Assembly: GCF_034350045.1 (NCBI RefSeq)
Contig: NZ_CP133781.1
Span: forward strand, 751,001-815,000
Reading direction: 5' to 3'
Source: Pseudomonas sp. CCI4.2
Lineage (GTDB): Bacteria > Pseudomonadota > Gammaproteobacteria > Pseudomonadales > Pseudomonadaceae
Length of the DNA stretch: 64,000 bases
Below, piece after piece: positions 54,626 through 63,099 of the stretch (its first letter is position 1; each line of letters begins with the position of its first letter). The position numbers were made by a program, and so were the translations under genes. The notes beneath the pieces were generated by a model. It was not told the origin of the DNA. It ran no database searches and saw only the letters and a list, made by a program, of their open reading frames with translations.

Positions 54626-57334
54626 ATGAAAAGCCAGCCCGATGCCGCCGGTCGAACTGCGGTCGAGGTAGTAACGCAATTGCCGGTGCCCTCGCGGCTC
54701 GGCATGCTGCGTTTCGAACGGCTGAATGAAGCGAGCTGGGCGCTGTTGTACCTTGATCCCAATTGCGAAAAACAGTTCGGCGTACCGGCAGTAGACCTGT
54801 GTGCGCTGATTGGCTCGCCGTATGCCAGCCTGATGGAGCCAGAAGCGCGCTATCAAATGCACGACTCCGTGCAGCTACAATTGGCCGACAGCCCGTTCTA
54901 TCAGATCCGCTACACACTGCATTGCGCTAAAGGCGCTATCAGCCTGCTGGAAGTGGGCGAAGGTTATCGACAACACAACCGCGACTTGCTTCGCGGTTAT
55001 TTGATGGTGGTCGAGGGACTGTTCGCAGACAACGACCCGTCTAACGCCACCGATCTGGACACCCAAAACGACCGGCTGCACGTCGCCCTCGAACTCAACC
55101 AGCGCGCTCAGCAAGATCAGTTGCAGCACCTGGAGCGAGTTCGTGCCCAGCAAAGCCTGATTTTGCGTTTGGCCCGTCATCGTTACAGCACACATGATTC
55201 GGTGCAAGAAGCGGCCAAGTTGATCACCCAAAGCGCCTGCGAAATATATGACATCTCCAGCGCCAGCATTTGGGATCTCAGCGGCAGTCATCTGGAACCC
55301 ATAGCTGCGTTCCACCGTGACACCAGTGAATTCATACAGCCCAAAGGCATTGACCTTACTAACTTCCCGAACTACCTCGAAGCGCTGCACACCAGCCGCG
55401 CCATCGATGCCAACGATGTCATGCACGATCCGCGTACCAGCGAATTAGCCGAAAAATTAAGACCCAAAGACATCAATGCAATACTCGACGCCAGCATCCG
55501 CATCGACGGCTTGGTGGTTGGCGTGCTGTGCCTTGAGCAGATCGGCATTTCACGCCCGTGGCAGTCTGATGAAATTGCCTTTTCTGGCGAACTGGCCGAC
55601 CAGTTCGCCCAAGTCATCAACAATCATAACCGTCGCGCCGCCACCAGCGCCCTGCACCTGTTCCAGCGTGCCGTGGAGCAAAGCGCCAACGCGTTTCTGC
55701 TGGTCAACTGCAACGGCGTGGTCGAGTACGTCAACCCCAGCTTCACCGCGATCACTCAGTACACCACTGAAGAAGTGCACGGCCATCGGCTCTCCGAACT
55801 GCCAGCGCTGGAAAACCTCAACGAACTGCTGATCGACGCCAATTCAAGCCTCGACACAAGCAATAGTTGGCAGGGCGAATTCAAAAGCCGTCGCAAAAAC
55901 CTCGAACCTTACTGGGGCCAACTGTCGATTTCCAAGGTGTATGGTGACGACCGCGAGTTGACCCACTACATCGGCATCTACGAAGACATCACCCAGACCA
56001 AGGCGGCACAACAGCGCATCGAGCGCCTGGCGTACACCGACAACCTCACCAGTCTGGGTAACCGGCCGGCGTTTATCCGCAACCTTGATGAACGGTTTGC
56101 ACGGGACAGCGACACACCGATCAGCCTATTGCTGGTGGACATCGACAACTTCAAGCGCATCAACGACAGTCTCGGCCACCAGACCGGTGATAAACTGCTG
56201 ATCAGCCTTGCCCGGCGTCTGCGCAACAGCCTGAGCCCCAGCGGCAGCCTTGCGCGCTTTGCCAGTAATGAATTCGCGGTGCTACTGGACGACACTGATG
56301 TCGAAGCCGGCATGCAGATCGCCGCTCAGGTGCTCAAAACCCTCGACAAGCCTATGTTCGTCGACAACCAATTGATCAGTGTCACCGGCTCCGTGGGCCT
56401 CGCCTGTGCACCCATTCACGGCGGCGACCCGCAAACACTGATGAAGAATGCCGGCCTGGCGCTGCACAAAGCCAAAGCCAACGGCAAGCATCAGGTGCAG
56501 GTCTTCACCGAAGCGCTGAATGCCGAGGCCAGCTACAAGCTGTTCGTCGAAAACAATCTGCGTCGTGCACTGACTCAGAATGAACTGGAAGTGTTTTACC
56601 AACCCAAGCTGTGCCTGCGCAGTGGGCGTCTACTGGGGATGGAAGCACTGCTGCGCTGGAATCACCCGGAAAAAGGCATGATCCGTCCAGATCAGTTCAT
56701 TAGCGTGGCCGAGGAAACCGGACTGATTATCCCCATCGGGAAATGGGTCGCGCGTCAGGCGTGTCGCATGAGCAAAGAACTGACCGCTGCCGGGCTGAAT
56801 CACCTGCACGTCGCGATCAACGTCTCACCCAAACAGTTTTCTGATCCCGACCTGGTGACGTCGATTGCCAACATCCTCAAAGAAGAGCGCCTGCCTGCAA
56901 CCATGCTGGAGCTTGAACTGACTGAAGGGCTGCTGCTGGAAGCGACCGACGACACTCGCCAACAACTCGATTTCTTTAAACAGCTCGGGCTGACCCTGGC
57001 CATGGACGATTTTGGTACTGGCTATTCATCCCTCAGCTATTTGAAAAAATTCCCGATTGATGTGATCAAGATTGATCGCAGCTTCATTCGCGACATTCCG
57101 GACAACCAGGATGATATGGAAATCACCTCAGCGGTGATCGCCATGGCGCACAACCTTAAACTTAAAGTAGTGGCCGAAGGGATCGAAACTGTCGAACAAC
57201 TGGCGTTCCTGCGCCGACACCGTTGCGACGTCGGCCAAGGCTATCTGTTCGACCGCCCTATTCCAGGCAGCGACCTGATCGACAAACTCCGACGTTACCC
57301 ACGCGGCCCGCTGGCTGATCCCTTGACCTGCTGA
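54626..57334 (+). CDS. dipA: GAF-PAS-degenerate GGDEF-EAL cyclic-di-GMP phosphodiesterase (DipA-like)
   Basis: This 902-residue protein matches PA5017 (DipA), which lowers cyclic-di-GMP and promotes biofilm dispersal. A sensory N-terminus is followed by a GAF-like domain (about 190-345), a PAS domain (about 350-475), GGDEF and EAL. The GGDEF motif is ASNEF (546-550), so it should not make cyclic-di-GMP. The EAL motif is MEALLRW (673), followed by ELELTEGLLL, MDDFGTGYSS and KIDRSFI, all intact for hydrolysis. There are no membrane helices. AAGCGAG precedes the ATG at 54626. A 26-codon extension lacks such a site. Confidence 0.95.
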   Translation: MKSQPDAAGRTAVEVVTQLPVPSRLGMLRFERLNEASWALLYLDPNCEKQFGVPAVDLCALIGSPYASLMEPEARYQMHDSVQLQLADSPFYQIRYTLHCAKGAISLLEVGEGYRQHNRDLLRGYLMVVEGLFADNDPSNATDLDTQNDRLHVALELNQRAQQDQLQHLERVRAQQSLILRLARHRYSTHDSVQEAAKLITQSACEIYDISSASIWDLSGSHLEPIAAFHRDTSEFIQPKGIDLTNFPNYLEALHTSRAIDANDVMHDPRTSELAEKLRPKDINAILDASIRIDGLVVGVLCLEQIGISRPWQSDEIAFSGELADQFAQVINNHNRRAATSALHLFQRAVEQSANAFLLVNCNGVVEYVNPSFTAITQYTTEEVHGHRLSELPALENLNELLIDANSSLDTSNSWQGEFKSRRKNLEPYWGQLSISKVYGDDRELTHYIGIYEDITQTKAAQQRIERLAYTDNLTSLGNRPAFIRNLDERFARDSDTPISLLLVDIDNFKRINDSLGHQTGDKLLISLARRLRNSLSPSGSLARFASNEFAVLLDDTDVEAGMQIAAQVLKTLDKPMFVDNQLISVTGSVGLACAPIHGGDPQTLMKNAGLALHKAKANGKHQVQVFTEALNAEASYKLFVENNLRRALTQNELEVFYQPKLCLRSGRLLGMEALLRWNHPEKGMIRPDQFISVAEETGLIIPIGKWVARQACRMSKELTAAGLNHLHVAINVSPKQFSDPDLVTSIANILKEERLPATMLELELTEGLLLEATDDTRQQLDFFKQLGLTLAMDDFGTGYSSLSYLKKFPIDVIKIDRSFIRDIPDNQDDMEITSAVIAMAHNLKLKVVAEGIETVEQLAFLRRHRCDVGQGYLFDRPIPGSDLIDKLRRYPRGPLADPLTC

Positions 57335-57497
57335 TACCGCTGTCGCGCTGAATACTACGTTCGTCCTGATCCCTCCTTGCCCCCTTCCCTCACAGCTGAA
57401 CAGTCGGGCAAACTGTCGGTCTTTCTTCTATCACCTCTTTATGACCCCATCGACCATCCCCATTCTGTAACCTCCCGCTGACTAGAGGACATGAATC

Positions 57498-58145
57498 ATG
57501 GCTTTGCGCTCGGAGATACTCGTGAACAAAAACGTATTGCCTACCGCTGAACAAGCCCTCCCGGGCCGCGAAACACCGATGACCGTTCCGGAGAAACATT
57601 TCGTCAACGGCAACCCACTACTGGGTCCGTTTCCCGGCAGTGTCGATTTTGCGATCTTTGGTCTGGGCTGCTTCTGGGGCGCCGAACGTCGCCTGTGGCA
57701 GCAACCTGGCGTTTACAGCACTTCGGTCGGTTACGCGGGCGGCATTACGCATAACCCAACGTACGAAGAAACCTGCTCCGGCCTGACCGGCCACAGCGAA
57801 GTGGTACTGGTGGTTTACGACACCGAACAAACCACTTATGAAGCGTTGTTGAAAGTGTTCTGGGAAGCCCACAACCCAACCCAAGGCATGCGCCAAGGCA
57901 ATGACATCGGCACGCAATACCGTTCGGTCATCTACTGCACCAACGAATCACAGTTGGAAGCGGCGCTGGCCAGCAAGGCTGCGTTCCAGGCCGAACTCGA
58001 CAAAGCAGGCCTGGGCCAGATCACGACTGAAATCGAAGAAGCCCCGACGTTTTACTACGCCGAAGCCTACCACCAGCAATATTTGGCCAAGAACCCGGCC
58101 GGTTATTGCGGGCTTGGTGGGACTGGGGTTTGTTTGCCGGCTTGA
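57498..58145 (+). CDS. msrA: Peptide methionine-S-sulfoxide reductase A
   Basis: MsrA reduces methionine-S-sulfoxide in proteins and free methionine. The catalytic motif is [11 protein letters not shown] with Cys58. Two C-terminal cysteines in [14 protein letters not shown] serve as resolving residues. The 215-residue length with a roughly 50-residue N-terminal extension is usual for Pseudomonas. The start has TAGAGGAC upstream. It corresponds to PA5018. Confidence 0.97.
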   Translation: MALRSEILVNKNVLPTAEQALPGRETPMTVPEKHFVNGNPLLGPFPGSVDFAIFGLGCFWGAERRLWQQPGVYSTSVGYAGGITHNPTYEETCSGLTGHSEVVLVVYDTEQTTYEALLKVFWEAHNPTQGMRQGNDIGTQYRSVIYCTNESQLEAALASKAAFQAELDKAGLGQITTEIEEAPTFYYAEAYHQQYLAKNPAGYCGLGGTGVCLPA

Positions 58146-58170
58146 AAGCCAGCGGCGTCCAATAGACCGC

Positions 58171-58229
58171 ATTCGTCGGCAAGCCGACTCCCACCAAACC
58201 TGTGGGAGCAGGCTTGCCTGCGAAAACGG
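58171..58229. repeat. REP element between msrA and rlmJ
   Basis: ATTCGTCGGCAAGCCGACTCCCAC faces GTGGGAGCAGGCTTGCCTGCGAA. It separates two convergent genes. Confidence 0.75.
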
Positions 58230-58263
58230 CCAGAATAAGCTCCAAAGTATTTCTGGTTACCTG

Positions 58264-59100
58264 CTACTCCGCAATCAACCAATCCATCTGCCAGCCACCC
58301 TGGGTTTGCCCCAGGGCCTTGGCTAGCCACGGCATTAATTCGCGCAACTCTTCCTCCAGCCCCCACGGCGGGTTGGCAATAACCAGACCCGAACCGTTCA
58401 AACTCTGCGGCGTGTTCAGCGGATGCACGAACAGCTCAACCCGCAACAGCTTGGGTGCGCCAGTCTCGGCCAAGTCCTGATAGAAACGACGCAGCAGACG
58501 CGTGTCCTTGATCGGATACCAGATCGCTGCCACGGTCTGACGCATGCGACCGATGGTTTCTTTCAATGCCACCGCGCAGCGCTTCATCTCGTCCAATTGC
58601 TCGAACGGTGGATCGATCAGCAGCAAACCACGCTTTTCCGCAACCGGCAGCAGCGCACGCGGCACATGCCAGCCTTCGCCCAAGTGCACGGCCACACGCC
58701 GATCACCGCGCATGTTCTCTTTGAGCAACCGACCATCTTCCGGGTGCTTCTCATTTAGCAGAATGCGCTCGCGCTCACGGGTCAGGCGGCGGGCGATTTC
58801 CGGGGAACCGGGGTAATAGCGTAATTCGCCATCCGGGTTCATGTCGTGCAGCACCTGCATGTAATCTGCCGTGAGCGCAGGCAAATCCGACGCGCCCCAC
58901 AAACGACCGACGCCCTCAAGCCATTCACCGGTGCGAGTGGCCTGATCGCCCTTGAGGTCATACAGACCAATCCCGGCGTGGCTGTCGATATAGGCGAACG
59001 GCTGCTCCTTGCGCGCCATGAGGGCGATCAAGCGAGTCAGGGTCAAGTGTTTGAACACATCGGCGTGGTTGCCGGCGTGGAAAGCGTGGCGGTAATTCAT
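58264..59100 (-). CDS. rlmJ: 23S rRNA (adenine2030-N6)-methyltransferase
   Basis: RlmJ methylates A2030 of 23S rRNA. The 278 residues begin MNYRHAFHAGNHADVFKH, the family signature. FAYIDSHAGIGLYDL lies in the SAM site and LLLIDPPFEQ is the DPPF/NPPY motif. AGGAGCCGCC precedes the ATG at 59100. The frame is open 16 codons further but without a site. It corresponds to PA5019. Confidence 0.95.
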   Translation of the reverse strand: MNYRHAFHAGNHADVFKHLTLTRLIALMARKEQPFAYIDSHAGIGLYDLKGDQATRTGEWLEGVGRLWGASDLPALTADYMQVLHDMNPDGELRYYPGSPEIARRLTRERERILLNEKHPEDGRLLKENMRGDRRVAVHLGEGWHVPRALLPVAEKRGLLLIDPPFEQLDEMKRCAVALKETIGRMRQTVAAIWYPIKDTRLLRRFYQDLAETGAPKLLRVELFVHPLNTPQSLNGSGLVIANPPWGLEEELRELMPWLAKALGQTQGGWQMDWLIAE

Positions 59101-59280
59101 GGCGGCTCCTGGAAGGCCGCGAAGTTTACATGAGTTTGCCCCAGACAAAAAAACGCAAAAGGCACGAGCCAGCTGAAAACGACCTGTTTATAGGTATACC
59201 GGCCATTGCACTCACTGGGCCTTGCCGCCGAGCAAGAGCAGAACCAGAATCGACCCATACCGAATAAAGGAGCAGATCAC

Positions 59281-59541
59281 ATGATGCATGCGGATTTAAT
59301 TGACCAAGAAGACCTGCTCGGCCAACTCAGGGCATTGGGCTTCGATATGCCCCCTGGCGCCACCGCTGAACAAGCGTGCGCCCAAGCGGTGTGCGGCCTA
59401 ACAGAGGCCCGCGCCACGGCATTACGCCGAATGATCGAGCAAATGCTGACAGGCAGCGCAATGATTTTACCGGCCGTGCGCCAGGCGATTGATCAGCAGT
59501 TATTACCGGCGTTGGCGGTCTATAAACAGAGCCGAGGGTAA
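59281..59541 (+). CDS. Small conserved hypothetical protein
   Basis: This 86-residue acidic helical protein begins MMHADLIDQEDLLGQLRALGF. AAAGGAGCAGATCAC before the ATG gives good support for translation. It has no membrane segment or known motif. The C-terminal part (TEARATALRRMIEQMLTGSAM) is likely to form amphipathic helices. It is divergent from rlmJ. Function unknown. Confidence 0.7.
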   Translation: MMHADLIDQEDLLGQLRALGFDMPPGATAEQACAQAVCGLTEARATALRRMIEQMLTGSAMILPAVRQAIDQQLLPALAVYKQSRG

Positions 59542-59555
59542 GCGCATTGACAAAC

Positions 59556-59628
59556 CTGTAGAACCGAATTCATTCGGGAACGGGCCGTATTTGACACACC
59601 GCCTTCCCGAATGAATTCGGTCCCACAG
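59556..59628. repeat. Paired REP element, ACCGAATTCATTCGGG type
   Basis: CTGTAGAACCGAATTCATTCGGGA faces TTCCCGAATGAATTCGGTCCCACAG. It lies at the point where gene order leaves the PA5019 neighbourhood and enters the PA5380 block. Confidence 0.75.
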
Positions 59629-59650
59629 TGTGAGTTTGTCGTTACATCAA

Positions 59651-60760
59651 CTACAACCTCACACTCGCAAACGTCGATTCATTACGTGCTTGGCTCAGCG
59701 CCGATAGCGGTCCTGATAACGGTGTCAGCACCAATGATTGTGGAATCGGGATCATCGCCACTTGCTGTGCGGTATTGGAGCCTACACGTTCGTCGCGGGG
59801 TGGAATGCCGAAGTATTCGCGGTAGCACTTTGAGAAGTGTGGCGTTGACACGAACCCACACACCGACGCCACTTCAATGATCGACATTGGCGTTTGTTTG
59901 AGCAGTTGCCGGGCGCGGATCAAGCGCAGTTTGAGGTAATAACGCGACGGCGAGCAGTGCAGGTATTTCTGGAACAGGCGCTCCAACTGACGGCGGGACA
60001 CCGCGACGTACACCGCCAGCTCATCCAGATCAATCGGCTCTTCGAGGTTAGCCTCCATCAGCGCGACGATTTCCTGCAACTTCGGCTGATTGGTGCCGAG
60101 CATGTGCTTCAGCGGCACACGTTGGTGATCTTGCTCATTGCGAATGCGCTCGTAGACGAACATCTCAGAAATAGCAGCCGACAGTTCACGGCCGTGATCG
60201 CGGCTGATCAAGTGAAGCATCATGTCCAGCGGTGCGGTACCGCCTGAACTGGTAAAGCGATTACGGTCGAGAGTGAACAAGCGGGTGCTCATGGAAACGC
60301 GCGGAAACGCTTCCTGCATCGACGCCAAGCATTCCCAATGCACGCTGCAATCAAAACCGTCCAGCAGACCCGCGCAGGCCAGCGCCCAACTGCCGGTGCA
60401 GACCGCACCGAGGCGGCGGGATTGGCGTGCCTGGCTTTGCAGCCAGCTCACGTGTTCGCGGGTGACCGTGCGCTGGATACCAACGCCACCGCAGACAATC
60501 ACGGTGTCGAGGACAGGGGCCTTATGCATGGAAGCGTCGGGGGTGATCTGCAAACCATCACTGGCCCACACTTGTGAACCATCAGCGCTCAACGTGGACC
60601 AGCGATACAGCTCGCGACCCGACAGTTGGTTAGCCATCCGCAGCGGCTCGACGGCGGATGCCAGCGAGATCAGCGTGAAGTTGTCCAGCAGCAAAAAGCC
60701 GATGGATTGAGGCGTGCGGTTCTGGGGCTGGGGCTGGGCACCAGAGTTGAACGAAGTCAT
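59651..60760 (-). CDS. gbdR: GbdR-type AraC regulator of glycine-betaine catabolism
   Basis: The 369-residue protein has a DJ-1/PfpI-like N-terminal sensor (IGFLLLDNFTLISLASAVEP, VIVCGGVGIQ, GAVCTGSWALACAG) and an AraC DNA-binding domain at about 235-335 (ISRRQLERLFQKYL-type helices, VASVCGFVSTPHFSKCYREYFG). GbdR activates choline, betaine and dimethylglycine genes. The neighbours sdaB and choX match PA5379 and PA5378, which supports the identity. Confidence 0.9.
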   Translation of the reverse strand: MTSFNSGAQPQPQNRTPQSIGFLLLDNFTLISLASAVEPLRMANQLSGRELYRWSTLSADGSQVWASDGLQITPDASMHKAPVLDTVIVCGGVGIQRTVTREHVSWLQSQARQSRRLGAVCTGSWALACAGLLDGFDCSVHWECLASMQEAFPRVSMSTRLFTLDRNRFTSSGGTAPLDMMLHLISRDHGRELSAAISEMFVYERIRNEQDHQRVPLKHMLGTNQPKLQEIVALMEANLEEPIDLDELAVYVAVSRRQLERLFQKYLHCSPSRYYLKLRLIRARQLLKQTPMSIIEVASVCGFVSTPHFSKCYREYFGIPPRDERVGSNTAQQVAMIPIPQSLVLTPLSGPLSALSQARNESTFASVRL

Positions 60761-61236
60761 CGCGGTATCTCCTCACACTAGGCGGTTGATGGCCTCAGGC
60801 GGAGGCTCTTGTTATCTCCTCCATGCGTGGGAGGATTTTAGGTATGACAACGCAATTGCCATGCCTAAGTTGAATGCGCATTCAATAAAACCTGAAAACG
60901 ACGTCGTGATGCGTCTATATAAGGAGGTTCAACTCAACGGGTTATAAGGCCGCGGACGCCGGGTACAGCAGGGGTTTGGGGAGGTTGAGCAGTTCGGTAT
61001 CACTTGTGTGAAGCGCGTTCCGAGTCCGACTAAAGGAGTGTCACTGCCCTGCACGAACGGCCAAGCGGTCAGCGTTCGAGGTATTGCGCGCCAAAAGGTG
61101 GCGCTGGTGTCAGCCAATGATCGATAACCGGGCAGCCGGTGCTATCAAACAATCTCTATTCGCGAATGAATTCGCTCCCACAGAGGATGCGATCAACCGT
61201 GGGAGCGAATTCATTCGCGAAGGCGTCAGTGAGGGC
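60761..61236. other. Spacer between gbdR and sdaB
   Basis: No convincing gene is seen. A paired REP (GCGAATGAATTCGCTCCCACAG / GTGGGAGCGAATTCATTCGC) lies at 61157-61222. The region 60761-60950 should hold the gbdR promoter. Confidence 0.55.
61157..61222. repeat. Paired REP element, GCGAATGAATTCGC type
   Basis: CTATTCGCGAATGAATTCGCTCCCACAG faces CGTGGGAGCGAATTCATTCGCGAA, separated by about 12 bp. It lies directly after the sdaB stop. Confidence 0.8.
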
Positions 61237-62613
61237 TCAACACTCGACCGCACTTACCGCCAACCCTCCGCGCGAGGTTTCTTTGTATTTATCGTGCATA
61301 TCGGCGCCGGTATCACGCATGGTGCGGATCACCCGGTCCAACGAGATAAAGTGCTGACCGTCGCCTCGCAAGGCCATCTGCGCGGCATTGATCGCTTTTA
61401 CCGCCGCAATCGCATTGCGTTCGATGCACGGCACTTGAACCAGACCGCCTACGGGGTCGCACGTCAGGCCCAGGTTGTGCTCAAGGCCGATTTCCGCCGC
61501 GTTGCACAGCTGCTCCGGCGTCGCGCCCAATATATCCGCCAGCCCCGCCGCAGCCATGGCGCAGGCCGAACCCACTTCGCCCTGACAACCCACTTCTGCA
61601 CCGGAAATCGAAGCGTTTTTCTTGCACAGAATGCCAATCGCGGCCGCCGCCAGCAGGTAATCGACCACGTTCGCTTCGCTGACTTCTTCACTGAACTTGA
61701 CGAAGTAATGCAGCACTGCCGGGATAATTCCCGCGGCGCCATTGGTCGGTGCCGTCACCATTCGCCCACCCGCGGCGTTCTCTTCGTTGACCGCCAACGC
61801 AAACAGGTTCACCCATTCCATGGCGCTGAGTGTCGAGCCGATCACGTTGGGTTTACCCAGTTCTAACAAACTGCGGTGCAAACGCGCCGCTCGGCGCCGG
61901 ACGTTCAAACCGCCGGGCAAAATACCTTCGTGCTTGAGGCCCTGCTCAACACAGTCCTGCATGGCGCTCCACAAACGCATCAGGCTGCTGCGGATTTCTT
62001 CTTCGCTGCGCCAGACCCTTTCGTTGGCCATCATCAGTTGCGACACACGTAAGCCGTGTTGATTGCAGAGTCGAAGCAGCTCGTCCGCGCTGGAGAAGTC
62101 GTAAGGCAATACGGTGCGATCCATGTCCAACACGCCGCTGGCGGCCTGGGCTTCATCGACAACGAAACCTCCACCGACCGAGTAGTACGTATCGCGATGC
62201 ACTTCGCCGTTCTCGCCCTCGGCTATCAAGGTCATGGCGTTGGGGTGGAACGGCAGGTTTTCATCGATGAGCAGCATGTCGCGCTGCCACTGAAACGGGA
62301 TGGGCAGGTAGCCATCGAGCAACAGCGTTTCGGTTTCTTTCAGCGTCTCGATGCTCACGCCAATCTGCGACGGGTCAATCGAGTCTGGCCATTGGTTCAT
62401 CAGGCCCATGATCACGGCGTTGTCGCTGCCGTGGCCGATACCGGTGGCGGACAGCGAGCCGTAAAAGCGAACTTCAATGCGGCGCACTTGGTCCAACTCG
62501 CCGCGTTCGCGCAGCCCTTGGTTGAACAGTGCGGCGGCACGCATAGGCCCTACGGTGTGAGAGCTGGAGGGGCCGATACCGATCTTGAACAGGTCGAACA
62601 CGCTGATAGCCAT
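61237..62613 (-). CDS. sdaB: Iron-sulfur L-serine dehydratase
   Basis: It converts L-serine into pyruvate and ammonia. The 458 residues begin MAISVFDLFKIGIGPSSSHTVGPM. Cluster cysteines lie in GCQGEVGSACAMA and the C-terminal LTCDPVGGLVQVPCIERN. The ATG at 62613 gives the family start. A 13-codon extension is not family-like. In the choline pathway serine arises from glycine, so its place next to gbdR makes metabolic sense. It matches PA5379. Confidence 0.95.
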   Translation of the reverse strand: MAISVFDLFKIGIGPSSSHTVGPMRAAALFNQGLRERGELDQVRRIEVRFYGSLSATGIGHGSDNAVIMGLMNQWPDSIDPSQIGVSIETLKETETLLLDGYLPIPFQWQRDMLLIDENLPFHPNAMTLIAEGENGEVHRDTYYSVGGGFVVDEAQAASGVLDMDRTVLPYDFSSADELLRLCNQHGLRVSQLMMANERVWRSEEEIRSSLMRLWSAMQDCVEQGLKHEGILPGGLNVRRRAARLHRSLLELGKPNVIGSTLSAMEWVNLFALAVNEENAAGGRMVTAPTNGAAGIIPAVLHYFVKFSEEVSEANVVDYLLAAAAIGILCKKNASISGAEVGCQGEVGSACAMAAAGLADILGATPEQLCNAAEIGLEHNLGLTCDPVGGLVQVPCIERNAIAAVKAINAAQMALRGDGQHFISLDRVIRTMRDTGADMHDKYKETSRGGLAVSAVEC

Positions 62614-63099
62614 TACCGCAAACCCTCTGTAGTCGAGACCCCCGACGCCCAAAGCGCCCGGTGACGGAGCTGCTACGCTGAAGCTGCTATCCGCCGAGAT
62701 GGGCGCATCATCGGGCTTTTGCCCAGACGCACGACGTCTGACACCGACTCACCCATGCCCACCAACGTCGTATTGATCGGGAGCCCCCACACAACAGGTT
62801 TTGCGGCTACTTTGGCGACTCGGGTACCGCGATGACGCTTGAAAAGTGTCTTTGCGCCCGCTAATAAAGCTGTAAGCGACCTTGCCGACACTGGATACGA
62901 CCCCCTATGTACTGGATACGACTACCCCTGTAGGCGTTTGTTTTTCACTGTTACATGATCAGTCTCGACTCGATTGCCAGGCGCAGTGGTAGAGCTGTTG
63001 CGTAAACGCCTCGCCATTCAGCTGTAACACGCTAAACCACATGAACAGCGTCAGTCGTTACAGGCTGATGACGAGAAGAAAATACCCAGGAGTGCATCG
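62614..63099 (+). other. Regulatory region upstream of choX
   Basis: This 486-bp divergent spacer holds no credible gene. Its main feature is the direct repeat at 62890-62922. Confidence 0.5.
62890..62922 (+). promoter_or_regulatory. 12-bp direct repeat with 21-bp period, candidate AraC-type operator
   Basis: ACTGGATACGAC occurs at 62890 and again at 62911, exactly two helical turns apart and on the same strand. This is the usual geometry for AraC-family dimers. It lies about 180 bp before choX, a likely GbdR target, but the sequence has not been matched to a known GbdR consensus. Confidence 0.4.

Noticed and set aside
60929..61117. 62-codon minus-strand frame between gbdR and sdaB
   Set aside because: There is no ribosome site, no recognisable composition and no known counterpart.
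62673..62891. 72-codon minus-strand frame upstream of sdaB
   Set aside because: It is rich in rare arrangements and lacks a start site. The region looks regulatory.
62985..63005. Possible sigma-54 promoter (GGTAGAGCTGTTGC) before choX
   Set aside because: The spacing is near -24/-12 but the -24 element does not fit TGGCACG well enough to claim.
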